From positions 62,001 through 126,000 of the forward strand of contig NZ_BAABLI010000003.1 of NCBI RefSeq assembly GCF_039544265.1: a stretch of DNA of 64,000 nt. Direction: 5' to 3'. The position numbers and the translations under genes are program-made. The notes under the pieces were generated by a model, which ran no database searches, had not been told where the DNA came from, and saw only the letters and a list, made by a program, of their open reading frames with translations. Position 1 is the stretch's first letter, and every line of letters begins with the position of its first letter. The DNA is from Corallincola platygyrae (GTDB lineage Bacteria; Pseudomonadota; Gammaproteobacteria; Enterobacterales; Neiellaceae). This document shows positions 33,868 through 41,909 of this stretch, piece by piece.

Positions 33868-34365
33868 ATGACGCTAACCGACTACCTCGAAAACATGTGG
33901 AAGCTGGCCATGCAGGGCGAACTGCAGGGGATCTGGTTCTGGGCGGCGGTCTATTGCCTGCTGGTCTGCAGTTATTCCATTGTGTTTCAGTTGCGCACCC
34001 GTCGCTGGCCTTCGGTAAAGGGTAAATTGATTGAAGTTGGGCTGAGTAAGTTTGGTGCGGATTCAGTGAGGGCAGAGCAGGACTATATTGCGGAGGCTTT
34101 GTACTCCTATACCGTTGATGATGTCAGTTACACTGGCTCCAAAGTCTCTCCCTGGATCTTTGTGACCAGCCATAACGCCCGATTTATTCTGCAAAAGCAG
34201 ATGCGTGCGATCCAAACTTATCCGGATGGCGGGGTAAAAGTGTTCTACAACCCCCGAAATCCAAAGAAGTCTTTGCTCATAGTGGCGGGCAAAGTCGGCC
34301 TCGTGGTGACATTGCTAATCGCAACACTGCCGATGATCCTGTATTACTCTCGTTTTTACGGTTAG
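33868..34365 (+). CDS. DUF3592 membrane protein
   Basis: A 165-residue protein with an N-terminal helix (GIWFWAAVYCLLVCSYSIVF) and a C-terminal helix (VGLVVTLLIATLPMILYY) around a beta-rich middle. The segment RRWPSVKGKLIEV, YSYTVDDVSYTGSKVSPW and YPDGGVKVFYNPRNPKKSLL are typical of DUF3592. Function unknown. It returns to the base composition of the core genome, so the accessory segment may end near here. Confidence 0.8.
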   Translation: MTLTDYLENMWKLAMQGELQGIWFWAAVYCLLVCSYSIVFQLRTRRWPSVKGKLIEVGLSKFGADSVRAEQDYIAEALYSYTVDDVSYTGSKVSPWIFVTSHNARFILQKQMRAIQTYPDGGVKVFYNPRNPKKSLLIVAGKVGLVVTLLIATLPMILYYSRFYG

Positions 34366-34436
34366 CCTGTATAACTTGTTTACTAGAGCTGCGGTCTGAC
34401 GCCCTTGTCCAATCTTTTCTCCACTCTGGTTTGTAA

Positions 34437-35396
34437 ATGAAGAAACTGATTGTTGGGTTGGCTTTCTCTTTTTGTATTTCACTCTCTGTGTGTATTGAAG
34501 TCTCAACCAGTGCAATGGCAGAGACTCTCTCTGCCTATTCTCCTCAAACTTCATCCGACACAAATCCTAAAGTCTCGCCCCAAATCTCGCCCAAAACCCC
34601 GCCGCAAATCATGCCCAAAATGACAGCCAGGAATGGTTATGTTGAGCCATTTAAGATGTTTGATAATGTCTACTACGTTGGTGACAAATGGGTCTCTTCC
34701 TATGCGGTAGTGACGTCCAGCGGATTGGTGCTGATAGACACCCTCGAGTTCCCATTCAGCCAATGGATACCCGTAAACCTGAAAAAGCTGGGGTTAGCGG
34801 ATAAATCGGTGACCCACCTGATTGTGACGCACGGTCACACCGACCATGTTGGCGGTGCTGCATACTTGCAGAACTTATATGGTGCTGACGTGATTATCAC
34901 CGAGAAAGGGCAAAAGTTGGCCATTGCCCAAGCCGCCAAAAGCAAAGGTGAAAGCAAGTTTTTACCACCAAACCCGAAGTCATTTGTTCAGGACAGTTCC
35001 AGCCTGATGGTGGGTTACACCGAGTTTAAGTTCTATATCACGCCAGGGCATACCGCAGGGGACCTGTCTGTTGATTTTATGGTGAAGGACAGGGGCAAAG
35101 AATACCGGGCATTTGTAGTGGGTGGTCATAGCCCTAACTTGCAGAACGCCAGTCTGGCTGCGGCGTTTAAAACCAGCATGGCGCGAATCAAAGCTTTGGC
35201 TGGGCAAAGCCCTGAGGTCACCGTTAACTTGGCCAACCATCCCCATAAAAACAATCTGTTTAAAAACAGGGATAGAACCAGTTTGCAGGCGGGTGACGAT
35301 GCTGCGGTAAACCCTTTTGTTGATCAGGCCGATTTCTATCGGTTTATTCAGCAGCAGGAATCGTTGGCCGTTGAGACTGAAATCAAGTCGAACTGA
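34437..35396 (+). CDS. Exported metallo-beta-lactamase-fold hydrolase (subclass B3-like)
   Basis: A 319-residue protein with a signal peptide (residues about 1-28) and a Pro-rich linker of repeated PK/SPQI units before the catalytic domain. Zinc ligands are visible: T-H132-G-H134-T-D136-H137, His205 in TPGHTAGDLS, and His268 in NLANHPHKN. This arrangement resembles B3-type enzymes, some of which hydrolyse beta-lactams, but related periplasmic enzymes act on lactones or other esters, so antibiotic resistance is not established. Transcribed alone. Confidence 0.82.
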   Translation: MKKLIVGLAFSFCISLSVCIEVSTSAMAETLSAYSPQTSSDTNPKVSPQISPKTPPQIMPKMTARNGYVEPFKMFDNVYYVGDKWVSSYAVVTSSGLVLIDTLEFPFSQWIPVNLKKLGLADKSVTHLIVTHGHTDHVGGAAYLQNLYGADVIITEKGQKLAIAQAAKSKGESKFLPPNPKSFVQDSSSLMVGYTEFKFYITPGHTAGDLSVDFMVKDRGKEYRAFVVGGHSPNLQNASLAAAFKTSMARIKALAGQSPEVTVNLANHPHKNNLFKNRDRTSLQAGDDAAVNPFVDQADFYRFIQQQESLAVETEIKSN

Positions 35397-35597
35397 TGGG
35401 AAGAGGGTCCGATGCGATAGCCTGTGGAAAACTGTATACAAATAAATTGCAGCACCAACCCCTTTACCTAAACACGAAATGATCGCCTCGAACACTATAA
35501 ATGGCTTATGGGCTATTTGTTGTACAAGCAAAGCCAGTGAAGTATGTCGAAATCCATCGCTTCGGTAGCTTACTCCAGCCCATATAGACTTTCACAT

Positions 35598-35909
35598 TCA
35601 AAAATACATGCCACGGTCAGTTCCCAATCTCTCATCTCGAAACCTGTAACGCTTCGCGAGATAGACAGAGAGAGTAACCGGGACAAAACCCAGAATCATT
35701 GAAGCAATTTTGAGTTCATCACTACGAATACCTGCTTCTCTGATAACCAGTATCGACAAACTCAAAATACATAGATAGAACCCCACAAGGATCCCTGCAA
35801 GTGCTTTGCCCGTTGGTTTGTCTCCCTGTCGATATGTTCTGAAAAGAGAGGCGCAGTTACCATGTAAAACAACCAAGCTTATAAAGTAAGCAATTGCCCA
35901 CATAATCAT
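35598..35909 (-). CDS. Small membrane protein, second gene of an overlapping pair
   Basis: A 103-residue protein with three predicted membrane helices (FISLVVLHGNCASLF region, AGILVGFYLCILSLSILVI, IASMILGFVPVTLSVYLA) and a basic tail. Its ATG overlaps the stop of the upstream gene (ATGA), so translation is coupled. No family recognised. The combination with an upstream soluble/amphipathic protein resembles an effector-immunity or toxin-antitoxin layout, but this is only a layout argument. Confidence 0.65.
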   Translation of the reverse strand: MIMWAIAYFISLVVLHGNCASLFRTYRQGDKPTGKALAGILVGFYLCILSLSILVIREAGIRSDELKIASMILGFVPVTLSVYLAKRYRFRDERLGTDRGMYF

Positions 35910-36571
35910 TCCAAATCCTTAACTGTTAGCAATCCTCTACGCAACAGTTCTGCGCGAGCTTGTTTCATATCAGCGTCACTCATACCTTTCATGACACTAG
36001 CGAGAATAGTTACAACTATGAAATATCTGGCAGCTGTGTTTACGCCAGATTTAGTAATTTTTAATCCTGTTTGTTTTGCAACTTGAGGGGCTGTTTGTTT
36101 GACCATTCCTGCACCAGAAACATCGGCTATCCAACCTTTTAAGCCCGTTGTAGACACGCCAAAGATCAGTGCCGCAATCCAGCTTGCCTCTAGCTTAGGA
36201 TCAATGGTGAAGAACCAAGAGTTAATGAGATCACTCACAGTTTTGTTGGAATCAAAGAATTCTCTTAATTCTTTGTCTGACAAGCACCACTTGTTCCAGT
36301 TGGGATTGGCAACGTTTTGAGCTAAGAGTACTTGAATTGCCCCTAAAAACTTTTCGTTACCAAGACTTTTAGCTAATGGCAGAACTTTGTTTTGCTCAAA
36401 ACGGCTAAGTTGGCGATACAACAGAACGCCTGTCAGAACAGGTAACACCTTGTCCTTGTTGCTTCTAATAAAAGGGTAGTGCTGATCTAGCTTCATCAGC
36501 TTGGAAAGGTAGATAACAGGCTCTTGAGCCGCATCTTCAAGTTTGTAATTTCGAGATCCAAAAACGCTCAT
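35906..36571 (-). CDS. Protein of unknown function, first gene of an overlapping pair
   Basis: A 221-residue protein not assigned to a family. Residues 1-110 are charged and helical (LSKLMKLDQHYPFIRSNKDK, SRFEQNKVLPLAKSLGNEKF). The second half has moderately hydrophobic segments (ASWIAALIFGVSTTGLKGWI and AARYFIVVTILASVM) that could insert in membrane. It ends ATGA into the membrane-protein gene at 35909. Composition is somewhat AT-rich relative to the core genes. No ribosome binding site of note. Confidence 0.65.
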   Translation of the reverse strand: MSVFGSRNYKLEDAAQEPVIYLSKLMKLDQHYPFIRSNKDKVLPVLTGVLLYRQLSRFEQNKVLPLAKSLGNEKFLGAIQVLLAQNVANPNWNKWCLSDKELREFFDSNKTVSDLINSWFFTIDPKLEASWIAALIFGVSTTGLKGWIADVSGAGMVKQTAPQVAKQTGLKITKSGVNTAARYFIVVTILASVMKGMSDADMKQARAELLRRGLLTVKDLE

Positions 36572-36829
36572 TTCAACACTCCATGTCGATTATTTACTTA
36601 ATGCGCTCTGTAACCTACTACAAGCATTTGTAGGTCACAAATCTAACAGGCGTAAACATGTGGTAGCGCAAAAAATGAGCTGTTAGGTGCCATGCTTTTG
36701 TAAATACTAATATTTATTGGATTCTTCCAGCGAATGCTGGCGACTGCATTGCAGCATCAACCCCTTGTTTTTTGTGGCGGGTCTCGGTTAGTTTCGAGTT
36801 GTTCAGAAAAACAGGTTTTGGGATAAAAG

Positions 36830-37126
36830 ATGATCCGCCATATTTTGCTTATCAAGTTTAAACAAGATGCTGAGCCTGCCGGGATAGAAAAGCTTAAAGG
36901 TCTGTTTGAAGCTATACCCGACAAGATTGAAGGGGTGGTGTCAGTGGAGTGGGGTGTTAACGATAGCCCCGAGCATAAAAACCAGGGTTTTACCCATTCT
37001 GTATTTATGACTTTTTCCGATGAGGCGGGGCGTCAGCAGTATTTTCCGCATCCAGCCCATGATGCGTTGAAAGTGGTATTCAGGCCTTTGCTGGAAGATA
37101 TTTTGGTGTTTGATTATCAGGTGTAG
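36830..37126 (+). CDS. Dabb-family (stress-responsive A/B barrel) protein
   Basis: A 98-residue small ferredoxin-like barrel protein: IRHILLIKFKQDAEP, VVSVEWGVNDSPEHKNQGFTHSVFMTF and YFPHPAHDALKVVFRPLLEDILVFDY, the standard Dabb pattern with conserved histidine H33-type and the phe/pro C-terminal motif. These are usually dimeric; roles range from stress proteins to cyclases. Monocistronic, convergent with the PAS-GGDEF gene. Confidence 0.87.
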   Translation: MIRHILLIKFKQDAEPAGIEKLKGLFEAIPDKIEGVVSVEWGVNDSPEHKNQGFTHSVFMTFSDEAGRQQYFPHPAHDALKVVFRPLLEDILVFDYQV

Positions 37127-37151
37127 AGCCTGTCGTTAGATGAACTGCTGT

Positions 37152-38075
37152 TTATGCCTTATAAGCCGTAACCCGATTCCTTCCCTGATGTTTTGACTCA
37201 TACAGGGCTTCATCTGCCTGCTGGTATAAATCCTCAAACTCGGCATCACAGCCAAGTGTGCTGACCCCCACTGAGACACTTAATTTGATTTGCTGACCCT
37301 GATACTCAAACTCGGTCGCGGCGATAGCTTCGCGGGTTCGGTTGGCGATCATCACGGCTTCTTTCTGATTGGTATTGCTGAGGAATACGCCAAACTCTTC
37401 ACCGCCTATGCGGCCGAGGATGTCGTAGGGGCGGATCGCGCCTTTAATTAGTGACGCCACGTGTTGCAGCACTTCATCTCCGGCTTGGTGGCCATAGGTA
37501 TCATTCACGTTTTTAAAGAAGTCTAAATCGAACAACAGCAGGGTCATGGATACGCCGGTACGTCGGCAGCGGCTGAGTTCGCTTTTGACCGATTCGACCA
37601 ACGCGCGGCGGTTGCCTACCTGAGTCAGCTCATCGGTGAGCGCGGCGGCTTTCAGGTTGGAGACGTTTTTTTGTAGTGATTCCTCAATCACTTTCTGCGA
37701 GGTGATTTCTTTAATCTGCATCAGCAGCTCTTGTTTGGCGTTGGTTTGCTCTGAGAACAGAAACCAACGGCCATCGAAATAATCAACTTCAAACAGGCGG
37801 TAGGGGCGGGAGCGGCGGACCTTGCTGGTGTAGGCAATAAACTGCTCAATATCACCGCTGTCAACGCGTACGCCTCGACGGTTTGCGAAGTTAGTTCTGA
37901 GGATCTGCTCCCAGTGCAGTGGCGTTTTGGTTTTGCGGTCGAGGCTGAATAGGTCGGCAAAACTGGGGTTGCAATAGATAAGGTATTCGTTGCTATCGAA
38001 TATGGCGTAACCATCTCGTGTCATCTCCAAAAACTCTTGCAGACGATTCTGAATGTCATCACATACGTCGAACAT
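37152..38075 (-). CDS. PAS-GGDEF diguanylate cyclase
   Basis: A 307-residue cytoplasmic protein. Residues 10-130 form a PAS-type sensor domain (GYAIFDSNEYLIYCNPSFADLF). Residues 145-305 are a GGDEF domain with active signature G224-G-E-E-F228, so it should make cyclic di-GMP. The product-inhibition site R215-P-Y-D218 lies five residues upstream, so feedback control is predicted. The metal/substrate motif FDLDFFKNVND is present. No membrane segment, so it senses an intracellular cue. Unlinked to the EAL gene at 45.5 kb. Confidence 0.92.
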   Translation of the reverse strand: MFDVCDDIQNRLQEFLEMTRDGYAIFDSNEYLIYCNPSFADLFSLDRKTKTPLHWEQILRTNFANRRGVRVDSGDIEQFIAYTSKVRRSRPYRLFEVDYFDGRWFLFSEQTNAKQELLMQIKEITSQKVIEESLQKNVSNLKAAALTDELTQVGNRRALVESVKSELSRCRRTGVSMTLLLFDLDFFKNVNDTYGHQAGDEVLQHVASLIKGAIRPYDILGRIGGEEFGVFLSNTNQKEAVMIANRTREAIAATEFEYQGQQIKLSVSVGVSTLGCDAEFEDLYQQADEALYESKHQGRNRVTAYKA

Positions 38076-38175
38076 GGTAGGGCCTACGTGAACACTCCTT
38101 TGCTAGTAACTATAGTGTTCAGGCGGGTGGTTGGCTAAGCGGGTAAAGCTTGTTAGCCGTTTGTTAGCTGGCGGT

Positions 38176-39087
38176 CTAGCAGTTTTGAACGCGCTTGTTT
38201 TGTGCTGCGCTTCGCCGCCTGTACAGCACCAGTGACGACAGTATCACCAGCCCACCTACCACCTTTTGCAGATGAAACGCTTCGCCCAGCAGGCTCAGGC
38301 TGATGGCCAGTGTCCATAGCGGCTCCAGAATCATAATCAGTGAGGCGGTCTCTATCTTCACCGATGATTGGCCTAGCGTCTGCACCAGATAGCGTAAAAC
38401 CGTCGCGCCGACAATTGAGATCGCAAACCAGAACAGTACGGCATTCGACAGTTCAAACTGTGTGAGCGCAAAGCTGACATTTTCTGAACCGGAGATAGCA
38501 TTGAGTTGGGCATTGAACTGAGCAAAGAGCAGGCCGCTAATCCCCACCACGGTTAGCTGGATGCAGATAGATAGCAAGGTAGGCACGGAGGCGGTCAGAC
38601 GTTTGTTCAGTACAAAATGCGCAGACAGCAGCACTGATGCCGCTAAGAATCCCAATTGGCTTTGTTCCAGTGTCCAGCCGTCGGTGAGGGTCAGCAACAT
38701 CATGCCGACAATGGCGACGGGCAGGGCGATCCAGTAGGGCTTGTTTGGCCTTTCCCGAAACAGCATCCAGGCTGTGAGCGGTGCCAGGATCACTGCCAGA
38801 CTCATAATGAACGCGCCTTCCGACAATGAGCTGGTTCTGGATACCGCGTATACCCACACCTGGAGGGCAATCGACAGGATCACTCCGACACTAACCAGAT
38901 ACGCAAACTGTCGTCTATCGAGGGTGTTGAACTGCTTGTAACAGCTGGGAAGCAGTAATAGTCCGGCAATAAGAAAACGGCTGCCGATAAACAGATCGCC
39001 AGGCATCTCGGCGACCACCATTTTCGAGGCTCCCCAGCCGAGTGCTGCGAGCAGGGTGGTCAAAACAAGATAGATTTCACCGCGCAT
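38176..39087 (-). CDS. EamA-family (DMT) transporter
   Basis: A 303-residue integral membrane protein with ten predicted helices in two EamA halves. It begins MRGEIYLVLTTLLAALGWGASKM and the second half ends IMILEPLWTLAISLSLLGEAF, the typical late EamA signature, followed by VVGGLVILSSLVLYRR. These proteins export amino acids, nucleotides or drugs; substrate is not predictable. Monocistronic between the GGDEF gene and nemA on the same strand. Confidence 0.88.
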   Translation of the reverse strand: MRGEIYLVLTTLLAALGWGASKMVVAEMPGDLFIGSRFLIAGLLLLPSCYKQFNTLDRRQFAYLVSVGVILSIALQVWVYAVSRTSSLSEGAFIMSLAVILAPLTAWMLFRERPNKPYWIALPVAIVGMMLLTLTDGWTLEQSQLGFLAASVLLSAHFVLNKRLTASVPTLLSICIQLTVVGISGLLFAQFNAQLNAISGSENVSFALTQFELSNAVLFWFAISIVGATVLRYLVQTLGQSSVKIETASLIMILEPLWTLAISLSLLGEAFHLQKVVGGLVILSSLVLYRRRSAAQNKRVQNC

Positions 39088-39154
39088 AAATATACCTTGG
39101 GTGAGCCATTATCAGGAGCCTTCGAAGCATCGCTGACACCTAAAAACCAAAAAT

Positions 39155-39179
39155 GAGGTACCCCGATAAGGGATACCTC
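39155..39179 (-). terminator. Intrinsic terminator of the gloA-nemA operon
   Basis: Minus-strand RNA forms GAGGTATCCC / GGGGTACCTC around a TTATC loop, with one G-U pair, then ATTTTTGGTTTTT. The single mismatch is a G-U only in minus-strand RNA (A-C on the plus), which supports the minus-strand assignment. Confidence 0.8.
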
Positions 39180-39218
39180 TTATGTTTTGGTTCAGCACTG
39201 TTTTAGGCCTATTAAAAA

Positions 39219-40319
39219 CTAGGCCTTTTGATAAAACGGATAGTCGGTCAGACCTTTCTCCGCGCCGCCAAACAGTGTGTCTGGATCGTGAGGTGCCAGC
39301 GGGTAGCTGTTTCTAATCCGAGCCGGCAGATCAGGGTTGGCGATAAATGGGCGACCAAAACCGATCATGTCGGCATAGCCATCGTTAATCGCCTCTACCG
39401 CTTTGTCACTGTCGTAACGGCCAGCGTAAATAAGAACACCCTTGTAGGCTTCGCGTACCGCTTGTTTAAACGCCACTGGTGTATCTGGGGCATCGTCCCA
39501 GTCAACTTCTGCGATATGTACGTAAACCACATTCAGTTTGTTTAACAGGGCTGCCGCTGCTGTGTAGGTTTCTACCGGTGTCTTATCGATGGTGCCGTTT
39601 AGTGAAGTAAATGGTGCCAAGCGCACACCGACCCGCTCTGCGCCGATAGCATCCACCATGGCTGCCACCACTTCGCCCATAAAACGCAGACGGTTTTCGA
39701 TAGAGCCGCCATATTCGTCTGTACGATGGTTGGCTTCTGAATCGATAAACTGGTTAATCAGGTAACCGTTGGCTGCGTGTAGTTCGATACCGTCAAAACC
39801 TGCTTCAACCGCGTTCAGTGCTGCCTGGCGGTACTGTTCAATCACGTCGGCGATGTCCTGCTTGGTCATCTCACGTGGTTCAACCACGTCAACAAAGCCA
39901 GGGGCATTGCTGCCATCATCGATAAACACTTTCACGTTTTCCGCTTTCAGCGCTGACGATGAGATTGGCTGCTGACCACCGATGTTTGCCGGGTGGGTGA
40001 CACGGCCTACGTGCCAGACCTGCGCAAAGATAACGCCGCCTTTTTCGTGCACGGCGTCAGTGACTTTTTTCCAGCCTGCGATCTGTTCGTCGGTATAGAT
40101 ACCTGGCGTCCAGGCATAGCCCTGACCCATCTCTGAGATCTGGGTGCCTTCGGCGACGATTAAGCCTGCTGATGCACGCTGGGCATAGTATTCCGCCATC
40201 ATCTCGTTGGCTGCGTTGCCCGGCTGGCTGGCGCGTGAGCGGGTCATCGGTGGCATTACGATGCGGTTGTTCAGTGTCAGTTTGCCTAGCTGGATTGAAT
40301 CAAATAATACGTTGCTCAT
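39219..40319 (-). CDS. nemA: Old yellow enzyme-type alkene/N-ethylmaleimide reductase
   Basis: A 366-residue FMN flavoprotein closely resembling NemA. FMN and substrate motifs are PPMTRSRA near residue 22, HAANGYLINQFID (the His/Asn pair that binds substrate carbonyl or nitro group), HRTDEYGGSIENR, VGVRLAPF, and GFGRPFIANPDLP for the phosphate site. It reduces electrophiles such as N-ethylmaleimide or chlorinated/nitro compounds. It begins 12 bases after gloA with AGGAGA as ribosome binding site, forming a gloA-nemA operon as in enterobacteria, but no nemR regulator gene is present. Confidence 0.95.
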   Translation of the reverse strand: MSNVLFDSIQLGKLTLNNRIVMPPMTRSRASQPGNAANEMMAEYYAQRASAGLIVAEGTQISEMGQGYAWTPGIYTDEQIAGWKKVTDAVHEKGGVIFAQVWHVGRVTHPANIGGQQPISSSALKAENVKVFIDDGSNAPGFVDVVEPREMTKQDIADVIEQYRQAALNAVEAGFDGIELHAANGYLINQFIDSEANHRTDEYGGSIENRLRFMGEVVAAMVDAIGAERVGVRLAPFTSLNGTIDKTPVETYTAAAALLNKLNVVYVHIAEVDWDDAPDTPVAFKQAVREAYKGVLIYAGRYDSDKAVEAINDGYADMIGFGRPFIANPDLPARIRNSYPLAPHDPDTLFGGAEKGLTDYPFYQKA

Positions 40320-40331
40320 CTTTGGATTCTC

Positions 40332-40718
40332 CTACTTGCTCAGCTGGACCAGTTCGATTGGGTAGCCATCTGGGTCTTTCACAAAAGCGATATGTGTGGT
40401 GCCACCTTTCAGTGGGCCTGGCTCACGGGTGATGTTGCCACCCAGTGCCTGGATCTTGTCGCAGGCAGCGTAGATATCATCCACGCCCAGCGCGAGGTGA
40501 CCAAAAGCGGTACCCATCTCATATTCGTGGGTATCCCAGTTGTAAGTCAGCTCGATAGTGGCGCCGTCAGCCTGATGTTCATAACCGACAAATACCAGGG
40601 TGTAGCGGTAGTCAGGATTCTCCATTCTATCCAGTACACGCATACCAAGGACCTTGGTATAAAACTCGATGGACTTGTCCAGATCGGTAACGCGGATCAT
40701 CGTGTGCAAAAATTTCAT
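40332..40718 (-). CDS. gloA: Lactoylglutathione lyase (glyoxalase I)
   Basis: Converts the hemithioacetal of methylglyoxal and glutathione to S-lactoylglutathione. The 128-residue protein matches E. coli GloA in length, and all four metal ligands fall at the E. coli numbers: His5, Glu56, His74, Glu122. That pattern suggests a Ni/Co-type bacterial enzyme. First gene of the gloA-nemA operon. Confidence 0.97.
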   Translation of the reverse strand: MKFLHTMIRVTDLDKSIEFYTKVLGMRVLDRMENPDYRYTLVFVGYEHQADGATIELTYNWDTHEYEMGTAFGHLALGVDDIYAACDKIQALGGNITREPGPLKGGTTHIAFVKDPDGYPIELVQLSK

Positions 40719-41135
40719 GGTTATTCCTGTCTAACTGCGCCTTTCAACATTTTTGATAAACGTTATTCGGTGGACGTTTGCTGGTTGAGTTCGGCGACTG
40801 ATGGTTCATCTGTTTTGAAACTGAGGGAAATATACGCGGGAACTGTTTATTCAAAAAATTATCATTGATTATGCATACAATAATCATTTGTTATGGATGA
40901 TATTTGCCTCTCTTGCGCGCCTCTCTTTCTCGCCTGCTTACGCCACTCTGGCGCCATAAGCTGGGCGCAAACGATATCGAAACATGCGTGTAATTAGTTC
41001 GCTGGCGAACGCCGTTTTTTTGACCTGAGAACAGGGGCTTGGACCTGTTTCATGTAGCATTTGGTTGGCAAGGGAGTATTTACCCCCAGTAAAAAGAACG
41101 TTGTGAAGTTCGGTATCGATTATCAAGGAACAGCT
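40719..41135. other. Divergent intergenic region between gloA and the CMD protein gene
   Basis: About 417 bases. It contains an AT-rich inverted repeat (40866-40886) upstream of gloA. A short frame at 40938-41126 on the minus strand has no recognisable product. Promoters for both flanking genes are expected here. Confidence 0.4.
40866..40886. promoter_or_regulatory. AT-rich inverted repeat upstream of gloA-nemA, possible operator
   Basis: TGATTAT, seven bases GCATACA, then ATAATCA. The 7-7-7 dyad lies about 150 bases upstream of gloA. Possible site for a TetR- or LysR-type regulator such as NemR, but no regulator gene is nearby and the repeat is AT-rich, so chance is possible. Confidence 0.3.
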
Positions 41136-41423
41136 ATGTTAGGGAAGCATCAAAAGCCTTATGAAAATTTCTATCACTCCACCCATGAAAATGAACATTT
41201 AGACAGCAAAACCGAGCTGTTGGTGGGGTTGGCTGCGGCGATGGCGATGAACTGTTTGCCATGTACCCGCTACTACCTGACACAGGCGAAGAGGGCGGGC
41301 ATTACCAAAGGTGAGATCTCGGATGTGACCGCTAAGGTGATGGCGGTGGCGGCAGGTCAGAAAAAGCTGCAGATGCAGGAAGTGCTGGAAAAGTATCAGA
41401 TAGATCTGGATACATTCGAGTGA
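41136..41423 (+). CDS. Carboxymuconolactone decarboxylase family protein (AhpD-like)
   Basis: A 95-residue CMD protein. Core segment: KTELLVGLAAAMAMNCLPCTRYYLTQAKRAGIT, with C-x-x-C in NCLPCTRY; the following basic residues replace the His of classical AhpD (CxxCxxH), so peroxidase activity is uncertain. I use ATG 41136 with AAGGA upstream; the frame extends to 41061 without a good start. Convergent with the lipoprotein gene. Confidence 0.8.
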   Translation: MLGKHQKPYENFYHSTHENEHLDSKTELLVGLAAAMAMNCLPCTRYYLTQAKRAGITKGEISDVTAKVMAVAAGQKKLQMQEVLEKYQIDLDTFE

Positions 41424-41429
41424 CGCCTT

Positions 41430-41447
41430 GGGGGATTTTAATCCCCC
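41430..41447. terminator. Hairpin GGGGGATT-TT-AATCCCCC between convergent genes
   Basis: Perfect 8-bp stem with a TT loop, seven bases after the CMD gene stop and 23 bases from the lipoprotein gene end. No long T-run follows on either strand, so it is a weak terminator candidate. Confidence 0.5.
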
Positions 41448-41470
41448 GTTCTGACTGGCGCGCGGCAGCC

Positions 41471-41872
41471 TTAGTCAAATACAAATGGGCAGCCGCCATA
41501 TTCGTTAAAAGCATCATCCCAACGGCGAACATCGTTAGCGCGACGCCAGCGACTATGGAAGAACTCCATCAGGCAGTTGCCTTGGTCCAGTTCAATCAGC
41601 AGTTTGTCGAACTCTTTCACTTTGTCGTATTCAGGATATTCTCGGCTCTTTCCCCAAGTGAGTCCGCCGTTGGCTTCTGCGTATCGTAGCCAAAAGGTTT
41701 CTATATCCACCCATTCGGCTTTGCTTTCATCCCAGGCGACAAGACTACCTGCAGACGTTTGCCTGACTTCACCGCTAGCAGGGGCGCCTGTGTCTGCCGC
41801 TTTGCCAGACGGGTCTGCGCTGCAGGCGCTGGAAGCCAGAATCAATAAAATCATCACTATAAATCTTTGCAT
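41471..41872 (-). CDS. Small exported protein, probable lipoprotein, of unknown function
   Basis: A 133-residue protein with signal sequence FIVMILLILASSACSADP; the SSAC segment is a lipobox-like site with cysteine at about residue 17, so it may be lipidated. The mature part has two further cysteines (GNCLMEFF, GGCPFVFD). No family recognised. The ATG at 41872 is preceded by GGAG; the frame extends further but without a good start. It is the last gene of a minus-strand run after the two solute-binding proteins. Confidence 0.7.
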   Translation of the reverse strand: MQRFIVMILLILASSACSADPSGKAADTGAPASGEVRQTSAGSLVAWDESKAEWVDIETFWLRYAEANGGLTWGKSREYPEYDKVKEFDKLLIELDQGNCLMEFFHSRWRRANDVRRWDDAFNEYGGCPFVFD

Positions 41873-41909
41873 AGCAGTTCTCCGGGTGCTGCAATTCAAC
41901 ATACGGTGG

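Noticed and set aside
34437..35396. Carbapenem-resistance enzyme
   Set aside because: The zinc ligands fit a B3-like fold, but beta-lactam hydrolysis cannot be inferred from the ligands alone.
36641..36687. attC-like pair ATCTAAC ... GTTAGGT upstream of the 35.6-36.6 kb gene pair
   Set aside because: The arms CTAACAG/CTGTTAG fit integron core sites, but total length is about 47 bases (attC sites are usually longer), it lies upstream rather than downstream of the genes, and no second site or integrase is visible.
30216..37126. Genomic island with attachment sites
   Set aside because: The stretch is AT-richer and gene-poor, but no integrase, tRNA target or flanking direct repeat could be found, so no island boundaries are claimed.
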